Shown: positions 17,400 to 25,169, counted from the stretch's first letter. The stretch is DNA of 64,000 nucleotides from Fibrobacter sp. (GCA_024398965.1 JAKSIF010000006.1:1-64000); one strand, 5' to 3'. Program-made: numbers and translations. The notes: generated by a model from the sequence alone, not told the origin.

Positions 17400-17939
17400 A
17401 TGTCCAAAGGTACTAAGACTGTAGTTGCTAAGCCGGCCGCCAAGAAGGCTGCTCCCGCTAAGGCAAAGGCTGCAGCAAAGCCCGTTGCCGAAAAGAAGGT
17501 TGCTGCTAAGGCTGCTGCCAAGAAGGAAGCCCCTGCCAAGGCTAAGGCTGCAAAGCCTGCTGCCGAAAAGAAGGTTGTTGCCAAGGCTGCCGCTGTTAAG
17601 GCTGCTCCTGCAAAGAAGGCTGCAGCAAAGCCCGCTGCCGAAAAGAAAGTTGCTGCAAAGGTTGCTGCTCCCAAGGCCGCTGCTAAGAAGGCTGCCCCCA
17701 AGGCTGCTGCCGCTAAGAAGGTTTCCGTGACCCTCGAAGCTGATTGCCCGCTGGCTACCACCGTTTCCGTTGCTGGTTCTTTCAACAACTGGATGGTTGA
17801 CGTTGACATGCTCAAGAAGGACAAGAAGTCTGGTCTCTGGAAGATCAAGCTGGAAGTCCTCCCCGGCGAATACGAATACAAGTTCGTATGCGACGGCAAG
17901 AACTGGGACGAAGGTGCCAACAAGGTTCTCAAGGCCTAA
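17400..17939 (+). CDS. Histone-H1-like Lys/Ala-rich protein fused to a CBM48 (glycogen-binding) domain
   Basis: 179 residues. Residues 1 to about 108 are almost wholly Lys, Ala, Pro and Val in repeats such as AKPAAEKKV and KAAPAK, like bacterial H1-type nucleoid proteins. From about 109 to the end comes an isoamylase-early-set/CBM48 fold: VSVTLEADCPLATTVSVAG, SFNNW, YEYKFVCDGKNW, ANKV. The Trp of SFNNW, the Lys of YKF and the second Trp correspond to glycogen-contacting residues in the AMPK beta subunit. RBS AAAGGAGAAG precedes ATG 17400. The open frame on the opposite strand is a compositional shadow. It could tether glycogen to a polyanion or to the nucleoid; this is inference. Confidence 0.85.
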   Translation: MSKGTKTVVAKPAAKKAAPAKAKAAAKPVAEKKVAAKAAAKKEAPAKAKAAKPAAEKKVVAKAAAVKAAPAKKAAAKPAAEKKVAAKVAAPKAAAKKAAPKAAAAKKVSVTLEADCPLATTVSVAGSFNNWMVDVDMLKKDKKSGLWKIKLEVLPGEYEYKFVCDGKNWDEGANKVLKA

Positions 17940-17964
17940 TTCAGTATTTTTTGCAAATTTAGAG

Positions 17965-17994
17965 GAAGCTCCTTTTCAAGGGGCTTCTTTTTTT
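17965..17994 (+). terminator. Rho-independent terminator
   Basis: GAAGCTCC / GGGGCTTC stem with one mismatch and a T7 run. Confidence 0.8.
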
Positions 17995-18029
17995 GTTCAA
18001 AATGTCATCTTTTGTCATGACATCAAATC

Positions 18030-18035
18030 TATATT
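18030..18035 (+). promoter_or_regulatory. TATATT box at the start of the macro-domain gene
   Basis: TATATT ends 6 nt before ATG 18042, only 36 nt after the upstream terminator. This is the same spacing as at the GH9 gene and would give a leaderless transcript. Confidence 0.4.
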
Positions 18036-18041
18036 ATGGTC

Positions 18042-19139
18042 ATGGCATTCAAGATTATTCGAAACGATATTACCAAGGTTAAGGCCGATGTCATTGTGAA
18101 CTCGGCTAACACGAAACCCATTTGCGCTGGCTACCGTACCGATGCAGCCATTTACGAGGCTGCCGGTTACGATGAGATGCTTGCTGCCCGTCAAAAGATT
18201 GGTGACATCCAGGTGGGCCACGCCGAAGTTACCCCGGCATTCAAGCTTCCGGCCAAGTATGTCATCCACACGGTGGGTCCCAAGTGGATCGATGGTAATT
18301 CCGGCGAGCCCGAGGCCTTGCGCAGTTGCTATCGTGAATGTCTTACCAAGGCTGTTGCGCTTAGGGCAAAGTCCATTGCCTTTCCGCTGATTTCTACGGG
18401 AGCCTTCAAGTATCCCAAGGACCAGGCGCTGGATATTGTTACCGAGATTGCCAAGGAATTCACCAGCGAGCACAAGCTGGATGTGATTCTTGTTGTTTAT
18501 GACGAAGAGTCCTTTGGCTTGACTTCGGAACTGTCCGATTTTGTGAGTGCCTATATCGATGAGCATTATGTAGGCAAGGTTACCGAAAAGCGCTTGAAAA
18601 TGTACAGCGACATGAATTCCCCGGAGGAGGAACGCTGGCAGTGGCGTGGTGAAAGTTCTTTGAACAGACGTAGCCCGGTGTTAGAAGCCGCCTGCGAGAA
18701 TGAAGATTGTCTTGTTGAAGATCGTCCAAACGCTAAGGCCTATGTTTCTTTTGTCGGTAAGTTGGAGGAAGATCTTGATAAAAAAGTCAGGGAATTTGAA
18801 GTGCCGACATTCGGACAGCGTTTGGCGTATTACCTTCACAAAAAGAAACTTGAATCAACAATGGTCTATAACGCAGTGTTCATGGATCGCAAGCATTTTT
18901 CGAAGTTGTTGAGTGATAAAATCAAGAATCCTAGGCGAGGAACTATTTTGGCTCTTGCTATTGGTATGAAACTGACCGTTACTGAGACGAAGGATTTACT
19001 TTCTCACGCGGAGTACTCCTTTAATCCTCAAGTTAATTTGACTGATACAATCGTTGAAGCGTTCATTGAGCAAAAAGTCTACGATATCATTCGAATAAAC
19101 TATTCGCTTTCACTGCATAAACTACCTCAACTTGGTTAA
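18042..19139 (+). CDS. Macro-domain (ADP-ribose-binding) protein with C-terminal helical domain
   Basis: 365 residues. The N-terminal ~175 residues are a macro domain: FKIIRNDITKVKADVIVNSAN, a variant glycine loop (PICAGYRTDAAIYEAAG), YVIHTVGPKW, and the phosphate loop FPLISTGAFKYP. Such domains bind or remove ADP-ribose from proteins or nucleic acids. The C-terminal ~120 residues (FGQRLAYYLHKKKL, DRKHFSKLLSDK, TILALAIGMKLTVTETKDLL) resemble a Cro/CI-like helix-turn-helix. The same macro/VWA association is familiar from Firmicutes. Base use in the second half is more AT-rich than in the first. An alternative start lies two codons upstream at 18036. Confidence 0.85.
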   Translation: MAFKIIRNDITKVKADVIVNSANTKPICAGYRTDAAIYEAAGYDEMLAARQKIGDIQVGHAEVTPAFKLPAKYVIHTVGPKWIDGNSGEPEALRSCYRECLTKAVALRAKSIAFPLISTGAFKYPKDQALDIVTEIAKEFTSEHKLDVILVVYDEESFGLTSELSDFVSAYIDEHYVGKVTEKRLKMYSDMNSPEEERWQWRGESSLNRRSPVLEAACENEDCLVEDRPNAKAYVSFVGKLEEDLDKKVREFEVPTFGQRLAYYLHKKKLESTMVYNAVFMDRKHFSKLLSDKIKNPRRGTILALAIGMKLTVTETKDLLSHAEYSFNPQVNLTDTIVEAFIEQKVYDIIRINYSLSLHKLPQLG

Positions 19140-19145
19140 ACATCG

Positions 19146-19169
19146 CGCCGGGAAACCGGCGTTTTTTTT
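19146..19169 (+). terminator. Rho-independent terminator between macro and VWA genes
   Basis: CGCCGG / CCGGCG with a GAAA loop and T8 run, 6 nt after the macro-gene stop. It may attenuate transcription into the VWA gene. Confidence 0.8.
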
Positions 19170-19269
19170 GTCGCTTGATGAGCGACCCAACGGCCCTTGC
19201 GATGGAGTATCTTTGTTTTCGTTAAGAGGGAATGGCAATTCCGCCAACCCAAACAAAACGAGGCAAAAT

Positions 19270-19917
19270 ATGAAGCAAGGTTTGACTGAAATGGTTTTCA
19301 TTATGGATCGCAGCGGTTCCATGAGCGGTCTTGAAAAAGATACTATCGGTGGTTTCAATTCCACTATAGCAAAGCAGAGACAGGAACCAGGCGAAGCCAT
19401 TGTTTCTACAGTCCTATTCGATGGCGATACGGAAGTTCTTCATGACCGAGTCCCTATCGCCGAAATTCCCACCTTGACAGATAAGGAATACTATGCCCGT
19501 GGCTGTACCGCCTTGCTGGATGCGGTTGGTAGCGCCATTCATCATATCGGAAACGTCCACAAATACGCCCGTGACGAGGACCGCCCGGAAAAGACCATCT
19601 TTGTGATTACTACCGATGGCTACGAAAATTCCAGTCATATGTATACTGCCAGGAAGGTAAAGGAAATGGTGGAACGTCAGAAATCCAAGTACGGCTGGGA
19701 ATTCATTTTTCTAGGCGCAAACATCGATGCCGTGGAAACGGCCCGAGGCTTTGGAATTTCGGAAGAGTGCGCGGCAAACTTTATGTGCGACGAGAAAGGC
19801 ATTGCCTTGTGCTACGAGGCTCAGGACGCAATGATGACGAATTTCCGAAAGGGAAGGAAGGATTGTTCCTGGAAGACTAATATCGAAGCGGATGTAAAAA
19901 AACGTTCTCGTCGCTGA
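19270..19917 (+). CDS. VWA-domain protein
   Basis: 215 residues. A von Willebrand A fold with an intact metal-ion-dependent adhesion site: DRSGSMSG near the N-terminus (DxSxS), a Thr in GCTAL, and ITTDGYEN. It has no signal peptide or membrane segment, so it acts in the cytosol. The wording (GFNSTIAKQRQEPGEAIVST, YARGCTALLDAVGSAIHHIG) is that of a conserved family found beside macro-domain proteins. RBS GAGG lies 6 nt before ATG 19270. It is co-directional with the macro gene, and a shared role in stress or ADP-ribosylation signalling is inferred. Confidence 0.87.
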   Translation: MKQGLTEMVFIMDRSGSMSGLEKDTIGGFNSTIAKQRQEPGEAIVSTVLFDGDTEVLHDRVPIAEIPTLTDKEYYARGCTALLDAVGSAIHHIGNVHKYARDEDRPEKTIFVITTDGYENSSHMYTARKVKEMVERQKSKYGWEFIFLGANIDAVETARGFGISEECAANFMCDEKGIALCYEAQDAMMTNFRKGRKDCSWKTNIEADVKKRSRR

Positions 19918-19972
19918 TAATGTTAGGGACCGAAGTGGCGTAGCCATTCGAACGAGTTTACGTTTTTTGTAA

Positions 19973-19999
19973 GGTTCCCGCCTTCGCGGGGATGATGTT
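19973..19999 (-). repeat. Intergenic GC-hairpin repeat
   Basis: CCCGCC-TTC-GCGGGG flanked by GGTT and ATGATGTT; read on the minus strand it is the ATCATCCCCGCGAAGGCGGG type of dispersed repeat seen between genes of many bacteria. Confidence 0.5.
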
Positions 20000-20074
20000 C
20001 CGTAAACCCGGTTGAACGATCTGTATTATTGGCGAATGCCAGCACAGCCAAAAATTGAGCTTGTTTAGATTTGC

Positions 20075-20109
20075 TGGGCCCTATCGGTCGTTCCTCCCTC
20101 CAGGGTGAC
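20075..20109 (-). repeat. Intergenic repeat family B (GTCAYCCTGGAG...GATAGG), minus-strand copy
   Basis: On the minus strand it reads GTCACCCTGGAGGGAGG, then GACCGATAGGG. It is the same family as 21570-21603 and 58571-58606. The whole gap 19918-20188 holds only this and the repeat at 19973 besides the lysA leader. Confidence 0.6.
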
Positions 20110-20188
20110 GAGTGAGAAATTTTTCTAAATTTTTCCCGTAATTTAACGGGGCGGCTTTTTGAAGTTTCGCCCAGAAAGGGAATACAAA

Positions 20189-21451
20189 ATGAAGAACACC
20201 AATATCCCCGAAGAACAGTTTGTGAAGGCTGCCGCTCAGTTCGGCACCCCGCTTTGGATTTACGACCGCGCAACCATCGAACAGCGTTGCAAGGAAGTGA
20301 AGGTTTTTGATAACGTGCGTTTTGCCCAGAAGGCTTGCCCCAACCTGAGCGTGATCTCCCTGGTCCGCAAGCAGGGTTGCGTGGTGGACGCTGTGAGCGC
20401 CGGTGAAATTGTCCGCGCTCTCAAGGCTGGCTACAAGGGCGGCTGCGAAAAGGGTAAGGTTCCCGAAATCGTCTACACCGCAGACATCTTCGACAAGGAT
20501 GCTCTGGAACTGGTGAAGCAGCACAACATCGCTGTGAACGTTGGTTCCCCGGACATGATCCAGCAGCTTGCCGATGCAGGCGTGAAGTCCGAACTCACCA
20601 TCCGCGTGAACCCGGGTTTCGGTCACGGTCATTCCCGCAAGACCAACACCGGTGGCGATCTTTCTAAGCACGGTATCTGGCACGAACAGATCAAGGACTG
20701 CGTAAAGCTTGCCCAGGCAAACGGCATGTGGATCACTGGTCTGCATATGCATATCGGTTCCGGTTCTGACTTTGAACATCTGGCTTCTGTTGCAGAGGCT
20801 ATGTGCGACGCAAGCCGCCGTCTCGGTTCTCACCTCCGCACCATCAGCGCAGGCGGTGGTCTTCCCATCGAATACCACGAAGAGAACAAGGGCCCGCATA
20901 TCGACATGGCTGCCTACTACGGCATTTGGGACAAGGCCCGCAAGAACATCCAGCAGAGCATCGGTCACGATGTTCATCTGGAAGTGGAACCGGGTCGCTA
21001 CCTGGTTGCAGAAAGCGGCTACCTCATGGCTGAAATCCGCGCTGTGAAGAAGCAGGGCGACAATCTGTTCTACATCGTGGACGCTGGCTTTACCGACCTG
21101 GTTCGCCCCAGCTTCTACGGCTCCTACCATCAGATTTCTGTGATCGCCCGCGATGGCCGCGAACTGAACGAAACTGTTGACGCCGTTGTTGGTGGCCCGC
21201 TTTGCGAATCCGGTGACGTGTTCACCCAGGAAGAAGGCGGTTTCGTCGTGACCCGCAAGCTCCCGAAGGCTAAGGTGGGCGACCTCCTGGTTCTCCACGA
21301 TGCTGGCGCCTACGGTGCTGCAATGAGTAGCAACTACAACAGCCGTCGTTACGCTGCCGAAGTGATGTACACCAACGGCGAAATGAAGGTTGTCCGCGAA
21401 CGCCAGACCTGGGATCAGTTACTGCAGAATGATAAAATCATAGAGTTCTGA
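20189..21451 (+). CDS. lysA: Diaminopimelate decarboxylase
   Basis: 420 residues. A PLP fold-III decarboxylase making L-lysine from meso-diaminopimelate. Visible are the PLP-lysine strand (VRFAQKACPN), GLHMHIGSG, SAGGGLPIEY (phosphate-binding glycines), LEVEPGRYLV, the CESGDVF motif donating a residue across the dimer, and AGAYGAAMSSNYN. Start ATG 20189 (MKNTNIPEE) follows AGAAAGGG; the longer frame from 20159 lies in the repeat-rich leader. The last fourteen codons reappear downstream in recoded form (21517-21561), see findings. The final codons of the gene (AAT GAT AAA ATC ATA GAG) are atypical for this otherwise strongly biased gene. Confidence 0.95.
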   Translation: MKNTNIPEEQFVKAAAQFGTPLWIYDRATIEQRCKEVKVFDNVRFAQKACPNLSVISLVRKQGCVVDAVSAGEIVRALKAGYKGGCEKGKVPEIVYTADIFDKDALELVKQHNIAVNVGSPDMIQQLADAGVKSELTIRVNPGFGHGHSRKTNTGGDLSKHGIWHEQIKDCVKLAQANGMWITGLHMHIGSGSDFEHLASVAEAMCDASRRLGSHLRTISAGGGLPIEYHEENKGPHIDMAAYYGIWDKARKNIQQSIGHDVHLEVEPGRYLVAESGYLMAEIRAVKKQGDNLFYIVDAGFTDLVRPSFYGSYHQISVIARDGRELNETVDAVVGGPLCESGDVFTQEEGGFVVTRKLPKAKVGDLLVLHDAGAYGAAMSSNYNSRRYAAEVMYTNGEMKVVRERQTWDQLLQNDKIIEF

Positions 21452-21475
21452 TCCTAGTTTCTTCGCCTCGGATAT

Positions 21476-21514
21476 AAAATCAAGTGAACTTGATTTTGCA
21501 TCGCTCGGCTTCGG
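21476..21514 (+). repeat. Intergenic repeat family A, diverged copy inside the lysA 3' duplication
   Basis: AAAATCAAGT-GA-ACTTGATTTT is a perfect 10-bp inverted repeat followed by GCATCGCTCGGCTTCGG. It has the same order as the copies at 10663 and 10738 (CAAGT palindrome, then CTCGGCTT). Confidence 0.65.
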
Positions 21515-21516
21515 AA

Positions 21517-21561
21517 ACTTTCGAACAGATGATGCAGAACGACAAGATTATTGAATTCTAA
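21517..21561 (+). pseudogene. Duplicated 3' end of lysA
   Basis: Read from 21517 this segment encodes TFEQMMQNDKIIEF-stop. The real lysA ends TWDQLLQNDKIIEF-stop. Ten of fourteen residues match, with many synonymous changes. There is no start codon or RBS of its own, so it is a remnant of a lysA 3' end. Confidence 0.7.
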
Positions 21562-21569
21562 TTCGTCAC

Positions 21570-21603
21570 GTCATCCTGGAGCGACGAAGTCGCGATAGGA
21601 TCC
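21570..21603 (+). repeat. Intergenic repeat family B, plus-strand copy
   Basis: GTCATCCTGGAG, then a small hairpin GCGAC-GAA-GTCGC, then GATAGGATCC. It lies 8 nt after the duplicated lysA end. Confidence 0.7.
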
Positions 21604-21628
21604 ACGCAGTGGCGTATATGCAATTAAA

Positions 21629-21665
21629 AAGGCCGATGAAGAGAGTTCTTCATCGGTCTTTTTTT
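21629..21665 (+). terminator. Rho-independent terminator downstream of lysA
   Basis: GGCCGATGAAG / CTTCATCGGTC stem followed by T7. It is located after both intergenic repeats. Confidence 0.85.
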
Positions 21666-21682
21666 ACAAGAGAGAAAAGGAT

Positions 21683-21880
21683 TGGCATCCATGCACGGCA
21701 AAATACTCGAAGCTACTTTATAAAAAAAGATAGCAGTGCCTTGGAAGTTCGTTTTTCACGCTTCATACTATAATCGGAGCTGGTCCGAAACCGCTTGGCC
21801 GATGGCGTGCCTAAACTGTATCACAAGAGCAACGAGCTTTAATAATATTGTTAGATCGGGCATTGATCCGTGAGGATGCC
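21683..21880. other. Unassigned AT-rich gap with a possible long-range RNA stem
   Basis: The ~300 bp between the lysA terminator and uvrC hold no credible ORF. GGCATCC (21683-21689) and CACGG (21693-21697) pair in order with CCGTG and GGATGCC (ending 21880), a 12-bp closing helix around about 175 nt. A TATAAT lies at 21769-21774 without a -35. No known RNA family was recognised. Confidence 0.3.
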
Positions 21881-21966
21881 TAGGCTTAATATACCTAACT
21901 GCAGTTCCAAAAACAATAAGACCCGGAAATATATTTTTCTTCCAAAAAGCAGAAATGTGTCAACTG

Positions 21967-23865
21967 TTAGTTGTCGGAAGGCGGAAATTCATCGTTTTCC
22001 GCGAAATCCTGGGAAAAATCGGGCGTAATGAATTCCTTGCAGTACTCCGCAACCTGTTCCCGGAGCTTGTTTCCTCGGGCCTTGCCCAAGAGTATTTCGA
22101 TGTCCTCCAGAGGGGCGGCCATGAAGGCTTCGGCACTCTTGTACTTGGAAAGAACTTTCACGCGGGTCTCGTGACCGACGCCAGGCTGTTTAAGCCATTC
22201 CACTTCCAAGTCCTTCTTGCGCTTGCTGCGCTGGTAGGTGATGGCGAATCGGTGGGCCTCGTCACGGGCGTTCTGCAAAAGCTTTAGGGCGGGGCTGGTT
22301 CGGTGCAGCACGATGCTCTGGCGTTCATCGGGGAATACGATTTCTTCCAGGCGCTTTGCTAGCCCGATAAGGGGGAGGTCCTTGTCGTGGCCTAGCTCCT
22401 TCAGGATCTGCATGGTGGCGTCTACCTGGCCTTTACCGCCATCGCATACCCACAGGTCGGGCATGGGGGTGCCTTCGTCTTCCAGGCGGCGGATACGGCG
22501 GGTCATGACTTCGCGCATGCTGGCAAAGTCGTCTACGCCTTCTACGGTCTTGATAATGAACTTACGGTAGTTGGCCTTGTCGGGCTTTCCGTTCTTGAAG
22601 GCCACAAGGCTTGCCACGGTGTTCGTTCCCGACAGATGGGAGATGTCCACGCACTCGATGCGGAAAGGCGTCTTCTTGAGGCCAAGGACTTTCTGCAGTT
22701 CAAAGACGCTCTGGTCGATTTCGCTGTACTTTTGGACCTCTGCACGCATTTCCACCAGGATCATGTCAGCGTTGGCGCCAGCCAGTTTCAGGAACCCAAG
22801 TTTTTCTCCTCGTTGGGGAACGTTGAAGAAAACCTTTCTGCCGGCTTTTTCCGTAAGGGCGTCGCTGAGCAGTGTGGCGTCCTCGGGCAGGGCGATGTCG
22901 GTGGCAATCTCCTTCGGGATGAAATCCTGGTCCAGGTACCAGTTCAGGATCATCTGGCGGAAGATTTCGGTCTCGTCGTCTTCTAGGGCGCATTCTAGGC
23001 GGTAGTGCCTGCGTCCGGTAAGAACGCCCTCGCGGTATTCCAGGATCACTGCGGCAGCCAGCGTTCCGTTGCGGCGTAGTGTGACGATATCCAGCGAAAG
23101 GTTGGGGTCGCTGGTATCTGTCTTGGCGTGAATTCCCGTAGACTGAAGCGCTTGGATGGCGTCACGTTTTTTTGCCGCGGCTTCAAAGTCTAGATTGGCC
23201 GCAGCCTCCTCCATTTCCTTTTGCCAGATTTCCTGGAGGTCGTCTCGCTTGCCCTCTAGCAGAAGCCTTGCCTGCATTACGTCCTTGTAATACTCCTCCT
23301 GGGAGACAAGGCCTGCGCAGGGCGCCTTGCAACGGCCTATGTGGTAGTTGAGGCAGGGGCGCTGGGGTGTTCGGGCCGGCAAGTCCATGGTGCATTCGCG
23401 GATGTTGAATAACCTTGCGCAAATGTCTTTTAGTTTGTCTACATAGCGGGAGCTCATGTAGGGGCCGTAATACTGATTGCAGTCTTTTTTTACGGAACGG
23501 GTCAGGAATAAACGGGGGAAGGGCTCGCGAACGCTGAAGGCTAGGTAGGGGAAATGCTTGTCGTCCTTTAGCAGTACGTTGTACTTTGGAGTGTGCTTGC
23601 GGATCAGGTTTGCTTCAAGGATCAGCGCTTCTTCTTCAGTTTCGGTAATGATCCATTCGATGTCCCGGATGTAGGGGAGCATCAGGGTTGCCGCACGGTG
23701 CCCGTTGTGTTCTGTACCGTCGAAGTAGCTTCGCACGCGGTTCTTCAGGACCTTTGCCTTGCCGATATAGATGATCTTGCCCGAGGCGTTTTTCATGATG
23801 TAAACGCCCGGTCGGTCCGGCAGCTCGTCGAGCCTTCGTTGGATATGTTCATTTACCGAAATCAT
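21967..23865 (-). CDS. uvrC: UvrABC excinuclease subunit C
   Basis: 632 residues. Makes the dual incisions in nucleotide excision repair. An N-terminal GIY-YIG nuclease (PGVYIMKN...IIYIGKA, then R and E of the catalytic set) makes the 3' cut; a four-Cys-type segment (CLNYHIGRCKAPCAG) and a UVR motif (EAAAKKRDAIQAL) bind UvrB; the UvrC RNase-H-like domain (IECVDISHLSGTNTVASLV, DGGKGQ, GLAKR) makes the 5' cut; helix-hairpin-helix motifs (PGVGHETRVKVL) end the protein. Start ATG 23863-23865 (MISVNEHIQRR) fits the family; the frame continues upstream but that part is not conserved in style. It is divergent from the coiled-coil gene at 23952. Confidence 0.96.
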   Translation of the reverse strand: MISVNEHIQRRLDELPDRPGVYIMKNASGKIIYIGKAKVLKNRVRSYFDGTEHNGHRAATLMLPYIRDIEWIITETEEEALILEANLIRKHTPKYNVLLKDDKHFPYLAFSVREPFPRLFLTRSVKKDCNQYYGPYMSSRYVDKLKDICARLFNIRECTMDLPARTPQRPCLNYHIGRCKAPCAGLVSQEEYYKDVMQARLLLEGKRDDLQEIWQKEMEEAAANLDFEAAAKKRDAIQALQSTGIHAKTDTSDPNLSLDIVTLRRNGTLAAAVILEYREGVLTGRRHYRLECALEDDETEIFRQMILNWYLDQDFIPKEIATDIALPEDATLLSDALTEKAGRKVFFNVPQRGEKLGFLKLAGANADMILVEMRAEVQKYSEIDQSVFELQKVLGLKKTPFRIECVDISHLSGTNTVASLVAFKNGKPDKANYRKFIIKTVEGVDDFASMREVMTRRIRRLEDEGTPMPDLWVCDGGKGQVDATMQILKELGHDKDLPLIGLAKRLEEIVFPDERQSIVLHRTSPALKLLQNARDEAHRFAITYQRSKRKKDLEVEWLKQPGVGHETRVKVLSKYKSAEAFMAAPLEDIEILLGKARGNKLREQVAEYCKEFITPDFSQDFAENDEFPPSDN

Positions 23866-23951
23866 CTGCAGTACGGCTTTTCTTTTTATTTGAAATTTAG
23901 TTATCTTATGAAGGTAAAAGTCTACAAGAGAATTCAACTCATGGAGCAAAG

Positions 23952-24764
23952 ATGAATTTAGAAAACATGAATGTCCTTTCCCAGAAGATCGAAGGGGTCC
24001 TGGGAACTGTTCGCACCCTTAGAGAAGAGAACGCCAAGGTCAAGGCTCAGTTGGCTTCCGCCCAGGCTGCTCTTCAGGATAAGACGATGCTTTTGGATTC
24101 TGCCAATCAGAATCTCGCCGGCATGAACGCCGCCTTGACCGATGCAAAGGCCGCCCTTGACGCCCGTGCAAACCAGGCTGCAGCTCTTGACGAGTCCGTT
24201 ACCGCAAAGCAGGCAGAAATCAATTCCCTTAGCGAGCAGCTCAATGCGCAGAATGCCGCTGTGGCAAGCCTCCAGTCCCAGCTGCAGGAAATGAGCGAAA
24301 AGATTGCGGCTCTTAACGCAACTGTAAATGAAAAGCTTGTTTCCATTGCGAACCTTACCGAACAGCTTGCTGCAAAGGAACAGGAACTTGCTTCCAAGAA
24401 CCAGGAAATTGAAGTCAAGGATCAGGAACTCCAGGCCCAGGCCGATGAAATCGCCGAAGCTCAGGAAAAGTTCCAGCAGCTTGTTTCCACCATCGAAACT
24501 GAACTGGGTACGGAGCTGCCCATTGTAGAAGCAGACGAAATGCCTGCTGACGAAATCTCCGACGAAGAATCCTTCATCGATGCTGCAGACGTTCCTGAAA
24601 TGAATCAGGAGCCCGAAGTCAAGGCTGAAGACGTTGTTGAAGAACCTGAAATCCTTTCCAAGGAACCTGCAAAGAACAATGCGAGCGGGGAGGGCTCGCA
24701 GACAAGTTTTTTTAGGTTGAACTGGCTGATGGATGCTGATCCCTTCGGCGTAGGAATGAAATAA
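23952..24764 (+). CDS. Coiled-coil protein upstream of zapA
   Basis: 270 residues. Residues 1 to about 185 are one long Ala/Gln/Glu/Leu-rich coiled coil (repeats such as LTEQLAAKEQELASKNQEIE); the acidic tail (about 185-245) is disordered-looking and ends with a small hydrophobic patch (FFRLNWLMDADPFG). It has no signal peptide. GGAG lies before ATG 23952. It overlaps zapA by one base (TAATG), so the two are translationally coupled, and a ZapB-like role at the division ring is a reasonable guess from position and shape only. Confidence 0.8.
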   Translation: MNLENMNVLSQKIEGVLGTVRTLREENAKVKAQLASAQAALQDKTMLLDSANQNLAGMNAALTDAKAALDARANQAAALDESVTAKQAEINSLSEQLNAQNAAVASLQSQLQEMSEKIAALNATVNEKLVSIANLTEQLAAKEQELASKNQEIEVKDQELQAQADEIAEAQEKFQQLVSTIETELGTELPIVEADEMPADEISDEESFIDAADVPEMNQEPEVKAEDVVEEPEILSKEPAKNNASGEGSQTSFFRLNWLMDADPFGVGMK

Positions 24765-25084
24765 TGGCAGAAATTCAAGCTCTTAGATCTGTAAACGTCA
24801 ATGTTGCGCAGGAAAGCATTCAGATTCGCACGGACTTGCCCGATGCGGAGCTGAAGGAGATTGCGGACTTCATTGACCAGCGTTTTGGACGTTCCTCCAA
24901 GTTCCAGATGGACAACCGCAAGCGTCTTGCTCTCTTGGCTGTGGAACTGTCTTCCGAAATTTTTGAATTGCGTAAGCAGTTGCGTCGTGCGAAGGTCTAC
25001 TATGAACAGACTGAGCAGGACCTTAAGAATCTTGCGCTTTTGCTGGACGAGGGAATGAGTCACACGGGCTCCGACGGTATCTAG
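24764..25084 (+). CDS. zapA: Cell division protein ZapA-like
   Basis: 106 residues. A short N-terminal beta segment (VNVNVAQESIQIRTDLPDAELKEIADFIDQRF) followed by a helix that becomes a coiled coil matches ZapA, which bundles FtsZ filaments. The length is typical. The RBS lies in the end of the upstream coiled-coil gene, whose stop codon overlaps the start codon. Confidence 0.82.
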   Translation: MAEIQALRSVNVNVAQESIQIRTDLPDAELKEIADFIDQRFGRSSKFQMDNRKRLALLAVELSSEIFELRKQLRRAKVYYEQTEQDLKNLALLLDEGMSHTGSDGI

Positions 25085-25121
25085 TGAATGCTTGAATAAT
25101 CTGGCTAAGGCCAAAACAAGA

Positions 25122-25149
25122 AACCCCGCCAAATGGCGGGGCTCTTTTT
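25122..25149 (+). terminator. Rho-independent terminator after zapA
   Basis: CCCCGCC-AAAT-GGCGGGG with flanking A and T runs. It can also serve the convergent gene ending at 25170. Confidence 0.85.
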
Positions 25150-25169
25150 ATGGATAAAGTTTGACTTGA

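Noticed and set aside
17258-17932. 224-codon minus-strand ORF opposite the Lys/Ala protein
   Set aside because: The Ala/Phe-rich translation is the complement of Lys/Ala codons; the plus-strand frame has a proper RBS and a recognisable CBM48 domain.
19918-20188. Lysine riboswitch upstream of lysA
   Set aside because: No L-box core was seen; the region is two repeat elements and a plain leader.
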